The notes: generated from the letters alone by a model not told the origin. A DNA stretch of 13,337 nucleotides from Methanobacteriota archaeon (GCA_023409695.1 JAEYQZ010000099.1:1-13337), one strand, 5' to 3'; positions 1 through 7,260 are shown, counted from the first letter of the stretch. Numbers and translations: made by a program.

Positions 1-50
1 AATAAATGTGAAAACTACTTAAATTTGTATAAAAAAGAGGAGATTATTCT

Positions 51-1361
51 ATGAAGATTCTTGTAGTAGGTACAGGGGCGAGGGAACACGCTATTTGTAA
101 GGCAGTAGAAGGAAATGCAGAATTATATTCGATTATGAGCAATAAAAACCCGGGGATAGCGCGGATATCTAAATATCAGATAGGGAGTGAAAATGATATT
201 GAGGCTGTAAAGAAGTTTGCAGTGGAAAGTAAAATTGATATAGCCGTAATTGGACCGGAAGCTCCCCTTGAAAAGGGTATAGTTGATGCTCTGCAGGCAG
301 AAGGCATAGGCTGTGTTGGACCGACCATGGAAGCAGCTAAAATTGAAACAGACAAAGTTTTCATGAGAAACCTTTTTGAAAACTATAAAATACCAGGATC
401 TTTAACCTACCGGTGTTTTGATAGCTATAAAGATATCAGTGATTTTATCGATGAATTTGGGGAAGATATCGTTGTTAAACCTGTAGGATTAACCGGTGGA
501 AAAGGAGTTAAGATTGTTGGAGAACAATTAAAAGATCTAGAAGAAGCTAAAAGCTATGCTAAAGAAGTAGTAGACACTAAAATGGGTGGATACGCCAGTG
601 TAGTACTCGAAGAACGCGCTATCGGTGAAGAATTTACAGTTCAGGCATTTGTAGATGGTAAGAACATAGCTCCAATGCCTGCAGCCCAGGACCACCCATA
701 TGCATTTGAAGGAGATGAAGGGCCTATAACTGGTGGAATGGGATCCTATTCTGATAAAGGAGGCTTACTTCCATTTTTAGATAAAAAAAGCTATGATGAA
801 TCTGTTAAAATAATGAAAGAAACAGTAAATGCTATTAATAAAGAAGTTGGGCCGTACAAAGGGTTTTTATATGGGCAGTTCATGCTGTGCAGGGATGGCC
901 CAAAGCTTATAGAATACAATGCAAGATTCGGTGATCCTGAAGCTATGAATGTTTTATCTTTACTTCAATCTAATTTTGTAGATATTTGTGAAGGCATCGT
1001 TGACGGTAACCTTAAAGGAGCTAAATTTGAAGATAAAGCTACCGTTTGTAAATACATCGTGCCTGATGGGTATCCTGGAAATGCAGTTCCAAACCAGGTA
1101 ATTGATGTGGATGAAGCTAAAATTAACGAAGCTGGTGCCCAGGTTTATTATGCTGCTGTAAACGAAAAGGACGGGAAGATTTACTCCTCTTCTTCAAGAG
1201 CACTTGGGCTTGTTGCAATTGGAGAATCAATAGAAGAAGCTGAAAAGCTGTGTGAAGACGCTACAAAATATGTAAAAGGCGATGTTTATCACAGAAGAGA
1301 TGTTGGAACAACAGATCTTGTACAGAAACGGGTTAAACACATGGAGGAAATCAGAAAATAA
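51..1361 (+). CDS. purD: Phosphoribosylamine--glycine ligase (GARS)
   Basis: The enzyme ligates glycine to 5-phosphoribosylamine using ATP, an early step of de novo purine synthesis in the cytoplasm. The 436-residue length is normal for a stand-alone PurD. Visible family motifs are the N-terminal GTGAREHA (residues 7-14), GPEAPL (69-74), the ATP-grasp lysine and glycine loop VVKPVGLTGGKGV (141-153), EE.F.VQAFVDG (193-203), the HPYAFEGDEGPITGGMGSYS block (215-234) and the metal-binding EYNARFGDPEA (288-298). The C-terminal domain runs from about residue 330. The start is supported by GAGGAG at 37-42, whose GGAG lies 8 bases before the ATG. No convincing promoter fits in the 50 bases visible upstream, so it may lie outside the window. 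The gene is followed by a hairpin at 1368-1387. Nothing is missing or broken. Confidence 0.97.
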   Translation: MKILVVGTGAREHAICKAVEGNAELYSIMSNKNPGIARISKYQIGSENDIEAVKKFAVESKIDIAVIGPEAPLEKGIVDALQAEGIGCVGPTMEAAKIETDKVFMRNLFENYKIPGSLTYRCFDSYKDISDFIDEFGEDIVVKPVGLTGGKGVKIVGEQLKDLEEAKSYAKEVVDTKMGGYASVVLEERAIGEEFTVQAFVDGKNIAPMPAAQDHPYAFEGDEGPITGGMGSYSDKGGLLPFLDKKSYDESVKIMKETVNAINKEVGPYKGFLYGQFMLCRDGPKLIEYNARFGDPEAMNVLSLLQSNFVDICEGIVDGNLKGAKFEDKATVCKYIVPDGYPGNAVPNQVIDVDEAKINEAGAQVYYAAVNEKDGKIYSSSSRALGLVAIGESIEEAEKLCEDATKYVKGDVYHRRDVGTTDLVQKRVKHMEEIRK

Positions 1362-1367
1362 TTCAAG

Positions 1368-1394
1368 AGGTAATAAAATTATTACCTTATTTTA
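1368..1394 (+). terminator. Hairpin after purD
   Basis: AGGTAATAA (1368-1376) and TTATTACCT (1379-1387) are perfect reverse complements with two bases between them, followed by TATTTTAAA. It starts 7 bases after the purD stop. This looks like a transcription terminator or a 3'-end processing hairpin. The fold is AT-rich and its function is inferred from position. Confidence 0.5.
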
Positions 1395-1614
1395 AATTAA
1401 CTTGAAAAGCTATAATAGCTCAGTATTAAACTGAAATAGAATAGAATGAATTATAACGAATGATGAACTGAATAAAAAGTTCAAATCATTTTATTTTGCT
1501 TGAATTCTCTAGAAAATAATTCATTTAGAATTAGAGAAAAGTAGATATAGTATGATTTAAATAAACATGTTCTTCAATAAATAATGCATAAGGAATACAA
1601 TTTGGAGTGAAAAT
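1395..1614 (+). promoter_or_regulatory. argF upstream region with inverted repeats and candidate TATA box
   Basis: Two further dyads lie between purD and argF. TGAACT (1464-1469) pairs with AGTTCA (1478-1483), and its outer ATGA (1460-1463) pairs with TCAT (1486-1489) across a two-base bulge. TTCTCTA (1505-1511) pairs with TAGAGAA (1532-1538). TTTAAATA at 1556-1563 is a plausible TATA box; a start about 26 bases downstream gives a leader of roughly 29 bases, enough for the GGAGTGA site at 1604-1610. The dyads could be part of the terminator zone or operators. No ORF or RNA gene is recognised here. Confidence 0.35.
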
Positions 1615-2523
1615 ATGAATCATCTTTTATCAATGGAAGATGCCAGGGATCATGTAAATGAAATACTGGATCTCTCTAAAAAATTTAAAAATGGAGAAAT
1701 CCCTGGAGAGCCTTTGGCTAAGAAAACACTTGCTATGGTTTTTGAAAAGGCATCAACAAGGACTAGAATATCTTTTGAAGTTGGAATGTATCAGCTCGGT
1801 GGAAACGCGCTTTATCTATCTAGAGAAGACCTTCAACTTGGTCGTGGTGAAATAGTAGAAGATACCGCCAGAGTTATGAGTAGATATGTTGATGGAGTAA
1901 TGATCAGGGCCAAGGAACATGATGATGTTTTAGAATTTTCACGATATTCTGATGTACCAGTTATTAACGGCCTTACAAACAAGGAACACCCTTGTCAGGC
2001 ATTTGCAGACCTTTTAACCATATATGAAAAGAAAAATAGTTTTGATGTAAAACTGGCATTTGTTGGAGATGGAAACAACGTCTGTAATTCATTATTATTT
2101 GCATCAGCATTTGTGGGTATGGATATGGATGTAGTATGTCCTCCAGGATATGAACCAGATGCTGAAATATTTAAAAAGGCAAAAGAATATGCCAAAGAGA
2201 CTGGTGCAGAGCTTAAAATAATGAATGATATTGAAGAGGGAATTGAAGGTGCCGATGCTGTTTATACAGATGTTTGGATCAGTATGGGTGATGAAGAAGA
2301 GGCTTCAAAACGAATTAAGGCATTTGCAGATTATCAGGTAAATAAAAACCTTATGGATCAGGCAAATGGGGATGCAATTATTCTGCACTGTTTACCCGCT
2401 ATCAGGGGACAGGAAATTACTGCAGATATGCTAAATTCAACCCAATCAGCAGTATGGGATCAGGCTGAAAACAGGCTCCACGCCCAGAAAGCGGTGCTTT
2501 ACAAGCTATTGGGGAAAAAGTAA
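1615..2523 (+). CDS. argF: Ornithine carbamoyltransferase
   Basis: The enzyme makes citrulline from ornithine and carbamoyl phosphate in arginine synthesis. At 302 residues it has the usual OTCase length. The carbamoyl-phosphate motif STRTR is at residues 47-51, HPCQ at 125-128, the ornithine-side SMG loop at 223-225 and HCLPA.RG at 258-264, with the C-terminal conserved Arg at 287. The SMG and HCLP motifs separate it from aspartate carbamoyltransferase. The start is set by GGAGTGA at 1604-1610, whose GTGA is 4 bases before the ATG, the register used throughout this window. It is convergent with the M48 protease gene, with 97 T-rich bases between them. It has its own candidate promoter, so it is probably transcribed separately from purD. 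Confidence 0.97.
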   Translation: MNHLLSMEDARDHVNEILDLSKKFKNGEIPGEPLAKKTLAMVFEKASTRTRISFEVGMYQLGGNALYLSREDLQLGRGEIVEDTARVMSRYVDGVMIRAKEHDDVLEFSRYSDVPVINGLTNKEHPCQAFADLLTIYEKKNSFDVKLAFVGDGNNVCNSLLFASAFVGMDMDVVCPPGYEPDAEIFKKAKEYAKETGAELKIMNDIEEGIEGADAVYTDVWISMGDEEEASKRIKAFADYQVNKNLMDQANGDAIILHCLPAIRGQEITADMLNSTQSAVWDQAENRLHAQKAVLYKLLGKK

Positions 2524-2620
2524 TCCCCTTATTTATTTTAATAAAAGCTTAAAATTTCTTTAACATGCTTATTTTTCTCATTCAATGTTATTTTTTAAAT
2601 TTTAAATTACTTTTTCTAAT
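2524..2620. terminator. T-rich convergent intergenic region
   Basis: The 97 bases between the convergent argF and M48 genes contain several T runs on the + strand, such as TTATTTTTC near 2570 and ATTTTTTAAATTTT near 2590. These fit U-tract termination of argF in archaea. No strong hairpin is visible. For the opposite strand only short T runs are present, so the end of the M48 transcript is less clear. Confidence 0.4.
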
Positions 2621-4048
2621 TTATTTAAATGAAGCAAGAAAACCATTCACAACATCTCTTGCAGATTGAATTAATGGATTTTTAGATCTTACGGGTGTTT
2701 GCATGCCTTTTAGTCTGTCAATTCTGAAATAAACAGGTGGATGAGTGTCCCATGATAACCATCTTGGAATTTTAGATCCCACTTTTTCCATCTGAAGTCT
2801 TTGATAAGCTATTTTTCGGAGTGCTTCTGCAAGAACATCTGGTTGACCTACCTTCATTGCTGATAGAAGGTCTGCTCTGGTCTCAAAGAACTTGGCCACG
2901 AAGAAAATCAAGGCCATAACCACGATTATGTATAGTATGGGGTTAATAATTACAATAGGGAACAGGACAGTGAATCTCAGTATGAACTCGCCAGAAATTA
3001 TACTGAATAATATGAGAGGGTCTCTTCCCTGGAGATGTCCCATTTCATGACCTAAAACGCTTAATATCTCTTTTTCATTTAATTGGACAAGTAATCCGGT
3101 TGTAATAAGTACAAGACCTTTGTTTGGACTTGGGCCAGTAGCTGCGGCATTTGCAATCATGGTATTTGATATCACGATTTTTGGCATAGGCAGTTCAAAA
3201 CTGTCTGCGGCTTTTTTAACGATATCATACACATTGACAGTTTTATACAGGCTGCGGTATGGATTACAGCTGAAGCCGTATTTTTCCAGGACTTCATCCC
3301 CAAGCTTGCAGGTTGGTTTTATACCCTGGTTAAATGTCCTGTCGTAGATTTCCTTTTTTATTTGAGTTACAGTTTCTTTTCCAAACTTTTCCTGGAACTC
3401 TTTAAATTCTTTAAATGGCAGCTGGTATTCCAGTACGTGGACATATGGATTTTGAGAGGTAACATTCCATTTATTTCCATATGCAAGGATTTTATTTGAA
3501 AAAAGAACAATTACAAATTGAGAAAGTAAAATAAGGGCCACTGCGTAGTATAATCCAAATAAGAAGAATAGGACAATGTTAAATGCAAAAAACAGGAGAT
3601 AAACTAAAAGCAGGCTGCTGGTAAAAAGCTGGTCTCCAGTGCGCTTTTTGGATGTAGGAGGCTGTTCTGGTATAACTCTCTCTCCTTCTACCCATGAAAA
3701 ATAAATGGTTGAACTGCGGATATTATCTTCAAATAGGTGTACCATGAAGTAAATATCGTCTTTAACTGATTCTGTAAATTTATTGGGAGTTCCATCACCA
3801 GGTATCAGTGTAAGTTCTACGGGATTTCCGGATTTAACTTCTGCATCTATTTGAAAACCATGAGCAGGATCTCTTGCTGTAAATAATAGGCGATTAGCAT
3901 TTTCTTCTCTTATTATTTTAACATTTGAGAAGTACTCCGGCTTAACCATCAGATAATTTTCATCAATAAAACTTAGAACTTCATCGTGGTATTCCGGTGA
4001 TATATCAAAATCAACTAAAAAAGTTTGAGTTTCGGGGATTTCAATCAT
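2621..4048 (-). CDS. M48-family membrane zinc metalloprotease (HtpX/Ste24-like)
   Basis: Probably an integral membrane zinc protease that removes damaged or misfolded membrane proteins; the role is inferred from the family. The HEMGH zinc motif is at residues 334-338 in the context SVLGHEMGHLQGRD. The third ligand is the Glu of ETRAD at 389-393, and the family's HPP is at 436-438. Two membrane segments lie at about 143-186 and two more at about 345-386, between HEMGH and ETRAD, as in M48 proteins. Residues 1-130 are an unrecognised soluble domain and make the protein much longer than HtpX (about 290 residues), so I do not use the symbol htpX. There is no Shine-Dalgarno site before the ATG. 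A TATA-like TTATAA is centred about 24 bases upstream, so the mRNA is probably leaderless. It stands alone between argF and argS. Confidence 0.88.
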   Translation of the reverse strand: MIEIPETQTFLVDFDISPEYHDEVLSFIDENYLMVKPEYFSNVKIIREENANRLLFTARDPAHGFQIDAEVKSGNPVELTLIPGDGTPNKFTESVKDDIYFMVHLFEDNIRSSTIYFSWVEGERVIPEQPPTSKKRTGDQLFTSSLLLVYLLFFAFNIVLFFLFGLYYAVALILLSQFVIVLFSNKILAYGNKWNVTSQNPYVHVLEYQLPFKEFKEFQEKFGKETVTQIKKEIYDRTFNQGIKPTCKLGDEVLEKYGFSCNPYRSLYKTVNVYDIVKKAADSFELPMPKIVISNTMIANAAATGPSPNKGLVLITTGLLVQLNEKEILSVLGHEMGHLQGRDPLILFSIISGEFILRFTVLFPIVIINPILYIIVVMALIFFVAKFFETRADLLSAMKVGQPDVLAEALRKIAYQRLQMEKVGSKIPRWLSWDTHPPVYFRIDRLKGMQTPVRSKNPLIQSARDVVNGFLASFK

Positions 4049-4065
4049 TATATAATTATTATTTG

Positions 4066-4080
4066 CCGTTATAAGTTAAA
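4066..4080 (-). promoter_or_regulatory. TATA box of the M48 protease gene (leaderless)
   Basis: Read on the - strand this is TTTAACTTATAACGG, with TTATAA centred near 4072, 24 bases before the A of the start codon at 4048. Archaeal transcription starts about 25-27 bases after the TATA centre, so the message would begin at or within a few bases of the ATG. No GGTGA or GGAG lies in between, which supports a leaderless transcript. Confidence 0.45.
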
Positions 4081-4103
4081 TAATTTATGAAAACGTATTT
4101 AGA

Positions 4104-4124
4104 CCCTTTTCTTTTTAAAAAGGG
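4104..4124 (-). terminator. Stem-loop between argS and the M48 gene
   Basis: CCCTTTT (4104-4110) and AAAAGGG (4118-4124) pair around a 7-base loop. It lies beyond the argS stop on the - strand and upstream of the M48 promoter. It is a reasonable secondary terminator for argS read-through, although no long T run follows it directly. Confidence 0.35.
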
Positions 4125-4142
4125 ATTCATGTTTTAGTTAAT

Positions 4143-4157
4143 GAAAAAAGAAAAGAA
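4143..4157 (-). terminator. U-tract terminator of argS
   Basis: On the - strand this reads as a T-dominated tract, TTCTTTTCTTTTTTC, about 30 bases past the argS stop. Archaeal RNA polymerases terminate at such U-rich tracts without needing a hairpin. Confidence 0.5.
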
Positions 4158-4187
4158 TTGAGAATATATTGAAGAAATAACCTTTGG

Positions 4188-5870
4188 TTACATGGATTCA
4201 GGGGCTTTTATTCCCATAAGATCAAGGCAGTTTTTAATTGTCATCCTTGATTTATCCACTAAAAGTAACCTGACAGCCTCTTCTTCAGCACCTATTACTG
4301 GAACAGACTTGTAGAACCGGTTAAATGTCCCTGCTAAGTCCATAGCGTACTGTGCAAGGGGATGTATTCTATTAATCTTAGCTGATTCTTCAATAATTGA
4401 TGTGAACTTTGAAAGCATTTTTACAAGTTCTATTTCAAAAGGATGGTTCAATACCTGGTCTTGAGTATGAATTTCCGCGTCAAAACCCGCTTTTTCAAGC
4501 AGTTTGCATGCTCTTGCATGTGCATATTGAATTGATGCACATCCCCTTTCAAAACTGAGCGCCTCTTCCCATTTAAACACTATATGCTTTTCTGGAGATA
4601 ATTTAACTATGAAATACCTTACAGCACCTATACCTATATCGGTAGCTATTTTAAGTGCTTCTTCATCAGTTAAATCTGTTCTCCTCTTTTTAATTTCAGC
4701 AAGGGCACGGTTTACAGCTTCCTCAACCAGGTCATCCACTGAAATAAACACTCCCCTTCGTGTAGACATTGAACCTTCGGGGAGAGTTATAAACTCATAG
4801 AATACAACTTCTGGGCTTTTTCCATCTAATAAGTTAAGAGCTATGCTTATCTGGTCCACTGCAAGTTTATGGTCGGATCCTAAAATATCTATCATTTCAT
4901 CAGAGTTATCTGATTTTTCGAGGTGATATGCAAGGTCTCTTGTGGAATAGAGAGAAGTTCCATCGGATCTTGTAAGTATAAGCTCTTTTTCTATGCCGTA
5001 ATCTTCAAGTGGAAGGTATAAAACTTCATTTCTTTTAGTGTATTTGCTTAGTTTGTCCAGAATTTCGCTAACGGCTTGATTTCTTATAAACTTGCTTTCC
5101 CAGACAAATGCATCATGATAAATATTTAAATCATTTAATGTAGATTCAATTCCATTTACGCACTTTTCTACAATATTTTTAAAGACTTTTTCAAGTTCTG
5201 GATCAGTACCACTTTCATATCTTTTTAAAAGTGCACTAACTTCTGTTTTAAGGCTCTCATCGGCACGTAATTTTTCATTTATCTGGAAATAGATCTTTCC
5301 AATTTCATGATCTACTTTTTCTTTTTCTTCTATTTTAAAATCAAAATTCAGGAGTCCCCATGCAATTATACCTATTTGCCGACCCATATCGTTTACATAA
5401 TACTGAGTTTCTACATTATACCCTGCAGACCGAAGTATTCTTGCTAAAGAATCTCCTATTATCGCGTTTCTAACGTGACCAATGTGTAATGGGCCGTTAG
5501 GGTTTGCTGATGTGTGTTCGAGGATTATTTTTTTATTTTTGTCTTCTAATTGCCCGTAATTTTCATCTATGGAATCTAAAACCAGTTTCGAAAAGTTGTC
5601 ATAATTTATGAAGAAATTGATGTAGGGCCCTTTCATTTCAACAGCCCTGAAAACTTCAGGAACTTCTATAACATTTAAAATGTCTTTGGTTATTTCCATA
5701 GGTGGTTTCTTAAGCTGTTTTGCAAGTTGAAATGACACGGTTGATGCGAGATCCCCCAGATCTGCATTCGGTGGTTCCTCAACTTTAATTTCGGATGGTT
5801 TTTCATATCCTAAAGATTTAATTGCACTTTCTAATGATTTAACTGCTTCTTTTTCTAGCATTCTGTACAT
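4188..5870 (-). CDS. argS: Arginyl-tRNA synthetase
   Basis: A class I aminoacyl-tRNA synthetase that charges tRNA-Arg. The 560-residue length fits bacterial and archaeal ArgRS. The N-terminal Add-1 (tRNA D-loop) domain covers about 1-90. The catalytic domain has TSANPNGPLHIGHVRN (120-135), which contains the HIGH motif at 129-132, then YVNDMGRQ (158-165), and MSTRRG (368-373) in the place of KMSKS, as ArgRS typically has a degenerate version. The DALR-type helical anticodon-binding domain covers about 445-560. The start at 5870 is chosen over the Met at codon 4 because GGTGA (5875-5879) is 4 bases before it. A U-rich tract follows the stop. The signal peptidase gene upstream is 315 bases away with terminator signals between, so argS is probably transcribed on its own. 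Confidence 0.97.
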   Translation of the reverse strand: MYRMLEKEAVKSLESAIKSLGYEKPSEIKVEEPPNADLGDLASTVSFQLAKQLKKPPMEITKDILNVIEVPEVFRAVEMKGPYINFFINYDNFSKLVLDSIDENYGQLEDKNKKIILEHTSANPNGPLHIGHVRNAIIGDSLARILRSAGYNVETQYYVNDMGRQIGIIAWGLLNFDFKIEEKEKVDHEIGKIYFQINEKLRADESLKTEVSALLKRYESGTDPELEKVFKNIVEKCVNGIESTLNDLNIYHDAFVWESKFIRNQAVSEILDKLSKYTKRNEVLYLPLEDYGIEKELILTRSDGTSLYSTRDLAYHLEKSDNSDEMIDILGSDHKLAVDQISIALNLLDGKSPEVVFYEFITLPEGSMSTRRGVFISVDDLVEEAVNRALAEIKKRRTDLTDEEALKIATDIGIGAVRYFIVKLSPEKHIVFKWEEALSFERGCASIQYAHARACKLLEKAGFDAEIHTQDQVLNHPFEIELVKMLSKFTSIIEESAKINRIHPLAQYAMDLAGTFNRFYKSVPVIGAEEEAVRLLLVDKSRMTIKNCLDLMGIKAPESM

Positions 5871-5874
5871 AGAT

Positions 5875-5879
5875 TCACC
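5875..5879 (-). promoter_or_regulatory. Shine-Dalgarno site deciding the argS start
   Basis: GGTGA on the - strand, 4 bases before the ATG at 5870. It complements the UCACC near the archaeal 16S rRNA 3' end and favours this start over the in-frame ATG three codons later. Confidence 0.6.
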
Positions 5880-6164
5880 GTATAATCGTTATAATACATT
5901 TACTTCAATATTAAAAATTGTATATCATACATTTACATGAGAATTTCATTAGCAGATACACTTTTAACGTAAATGCAGTGTAAAAATATTTTTGAAATTA
6001 AATAATATGGTTTAAAAACCTTTCAAAATTCTCTAAATTAAGATATTGTTATTTGCATATTAAAGTATTTTTAAAAAATTCTACGAATTTTTTTAAACCA
6101 CAAAAATCTCTGATTTTCGCCGGTTTTTAAAGTCTGATAAATATTTTAAAAAAAGATATATTTT
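5880..6164. other. AT-rich intergenic region upstream of argS
   Basis: About 300 bases without a recognisable gene. It holds the dyad GGTTT-AA-AAACC (6009-6020) and a hairpin of AAAAAATTC (6073-6081) and GAATTTTTT (6085-6093) with a 3-base loop and a T run. On the - strand a T7 run (6148-6154) follows the end of the signal peptidase gene. TATA-like stretches for argS lie around 5888-5895 and 5909-5933, and none is clearly best. Candidate ORFs here are a dozen codons or fewer with no Shine-Dalgarno site. Confidence 0.5.
6073..6094. terminator. Hairpin with poly-T flank in the argS upstream region
   Basis: AAAAAATTC (6073-6081) pairs perfectly with GAATTTTTT (6085-6093) around TAC. Because it is palindromic it could act on both strands. 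The only known transcript entering it is read-through from the signal peptidase gene on the - strand. The all-AT outer stem makes it a weak fold, and the role is inferred. Confidence 0.35.
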
Positions 6165-6180
6165 GGCAATAAAACTTGCC
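6148..6180 (-). terminator. Hairpin and T-tract after signal peptidase copy A
   Basis: On the - strand GGCAA pairs with TTGCC (6165-6180, 6-base loop), starting 5 bases past the stop, followed by a T7 run (6148-6154). The same GGCAA/TTGCC hairpin follows the sister gene at 6659-6681, so it belongs to the duplicated unit. Confidence 0.5.
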
Positions 6181-6185
6181 AGGTT

Positions 6186-6584
6186 TTATAATCCTCTAAT
6201 CCACAGCGTTATATACCCTATTTTAGGTATAATTAGCGACTGGCCGCCTATATCAACAACCTTTGAAACCACCTGGTCTGGGAATTGCACTGGATACGGG
6301 TCAGCTGCTTGATTGTTATCTCCCTTTGTTATGAGATATGTGCTTCCATTGGACGTTTTATATATCTCTTTAACTCTATGAATTACGGGTTCTGGAAACC
6401 AGGTCGCGTGATAAACTACTATGTCTCCTACCTGAACACTAGTTGGATTTTGGTCTACTACGACTATGTCTCCTCTGTACATTACGGGTTCCATACTTCC
6501 TGAGACGACAACGTTCATATGCTGCGCTATAATTACTCCTGCGAGTATGATTACAATGTAAGTTGCTATTTCTTTATAATTCAC
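6186..6584 (-). CDS. Type I signal peptidase, Sec11/SipW type, copy A
   Basis: A membrane serine protease that removes signal peptides from exported proteins, with its active site on the outer face. One N-terminal membrane helix covers about residues 6-25. The nucleophile is Ser30 in SGSMEP (28-33), followed by RGDIVVV (37-43), the general-base His69 in VIHRV (67-71), and GDNN with Asp95 (88-95). His in place of the bacterial Lys marks the archaeal/ER type. The start is taken as GTG at 6584, with GGTGA (6589-6593) 4 bases upstream. This gives 132 residues, exactly the length of copy B. An in-frame ATG at 6611 would add 9 residues, but it precedes the Shine-Dalgarno site and lies at or before the expected transcript start. 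The copies differ at about 16 positions by hand count, in the membrane helix, around residues 59-66 and near 111-116. Confidence 0.92.
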   Translation of the reverse strand: MNYKEIATYIVIILAGVIIAQHMNVVVSGSMEPVMYRGDIVVVDQNPTSVQVGDIVVYHATWFPEPVIHRVKEIYKTSNGSTYLITKGDNNQAADPYPVQFPDQVVSKVVDIGGQSLIIPKIGYITLWIRGL

Positions 6585-6588
6585 TTTT

Positions 6589-6593
6589 TCACC
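6589..6593 (-). promoter_or_regulatory. Shine-Dalgarno site fixing the GTG start of copy A
   Basis: GGTGA on the - strand, 4 bases before GTG 6584. It lies inside the extension that an ATG start at 6611 would create, so it argues for the shorter protein. Confidence 0.6.
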
Positions 6594-6622
6594 TTTTATT
6601 AAGGGAATCATATCTTAATTTA

Positions 6623-6636
6623 AAATATATTTAAGA
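6623..6636 (-). promoter_or_regulatory. TATA box of signal peptidase copy A
   Basis: On the - strand the stretch reads TCTTAAATATATTT, with the TATA-like core centred near 6629. A start about 26 bases downstream falls near 6603, giving a leader of about 19 bases that contains the GGTGA site. Copy A can therefore be transcribed independently of copy B. Confidence 0.45.
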
Positions 6637-6658
6637 AATTAAGCTTTAATGAGAATGT

Positions 6659-6681
6659 GGCAATGAAAAATAAAGTTTGCC
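6659..6681 (-). terminator. Hairpin after signal peptidase copy B
   Basis: GGCAA (6659-6663) and TTGCC (6677-6681) pair around a 13-base AT-rich loop, 12 bases past the copy B stop on the - strand. It is the counterpart of the hairpin after copy A, with a longer loop. Confidence 0.4.
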
Positions 6682-6693
6682 AGTTTAATTTTG

Positions 6694-7092
6694 TTATAAT
6701 CCTCTAATCCACAGCGTTATATATCCTATTTTAGGTATAATAAGGGGTTGGTTATTTATAGATACAACTTTTGAAACCACCTGGTCTGGATATTGTACTG
6801 GATATGGATCAGCCACAGGGTTGTTGTCTCCCTTTGTTATGAGATACGTGCTTCCATTGGACGTTTTGTATATCTCTTTAACTCTATGAATCACATCTTC
6901 GTTAACCCATGTTGCTTTGTAGACAACTATGTCTCCTACCTGAACGCTGCTTGGGTTTTGGTCTACTACGACTATGTCTCCTCTGTACATTACGGGTTCC
7001 ATACTTCCTGAGACGACAACATTCATATGCTGCGCTACAACTATTCCGATGAGTATGATTACGATATAAGTTGCTATTTCTTTATAATTCAC
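6694..7092 (-). CDS. Type I signal peptidase, Sec11/SipW type, copy B
   Basis: This is the tandem sister of the next gene downstream, with the same 132-residue length, one N-terminal membrane helix (about 6-25) and the same catalytic set: Ser30 in SGSMEP, His69 in VIHRV, and GDNN plus Asp95. The start is GTG at 7092, preceded by AGAGGGAG (7096-7103). It is the exact homologue of the GTG start in copy A. DNA between 6956 and 7020 matches 6448-6512 of copy A at all 65 positions, including synonymous sites, while other blocks differ clearly. That suggests gene conversion or a recent duplication with patchy selection. Variable residues include KATWVNED against HATWFPEP in copy A, which may change substrate choice (inference). 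Both copies appear intact. Confidence 0.92.
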   Translation of the reverse strand: MNYKEIATYIVIILIGIVVAQHMNVVVSGSMEPVMYRGDIVVVDQNPSSVQVGDIVVYKATWVNEDVIHRVKEIYKTSNGSTYLITKGDNNPVADPYPVQYPDQVVSKVVSINNQPLIIPKIGYITLWIRGL

Positions 7093-7134
7093 TTTCTCCC
7101 TCTAGGATTTTGTCTAAATCTATGGATTTTAAAT

Positions 7135-7147
7135 GATTTATAGATTT
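7135..7147 (-). promoter_or_regulatory. TATA box of signal peptidase copy B
   Basis: On the - strand the stretch reads AAATCTATAAATC, centred near 7141. A start about 26 bases downstream near 7115 gives a leader of roughly 22 bases that includes the purine-rich site at 7096-7103. Confidence 0.45.
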
Positions 7148-7260
7148 GCCCAAATATTATTTTTTGATATTATGTGATTTATTATACTAAGTAACATAAC
7201 TTGCGGGACTTATGATTTTACATTAATTATGCTGCAGATTAAATCATTTAAACTGGATTT

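Noticed and set aside
18..34. A TATA box for purD within the first bases
   Set aside because: The spacing would put the transcript start at or after the GAGGAG ribosome site, so the true promoter is more likely upstream of the window.
5880..6164. A hidden small gene in the 315-base gap upstream of argS
   Set aside because: All frames are closed after a dozen codons or fewer, and no ribosome site precedes any ATG.
6285..7011. Two matching 72-codon + strand frames opposite the signal peptidase copies
   Set aside because: Their similarity is explained by the duplication of the sense genes, and the translation resembles no family.
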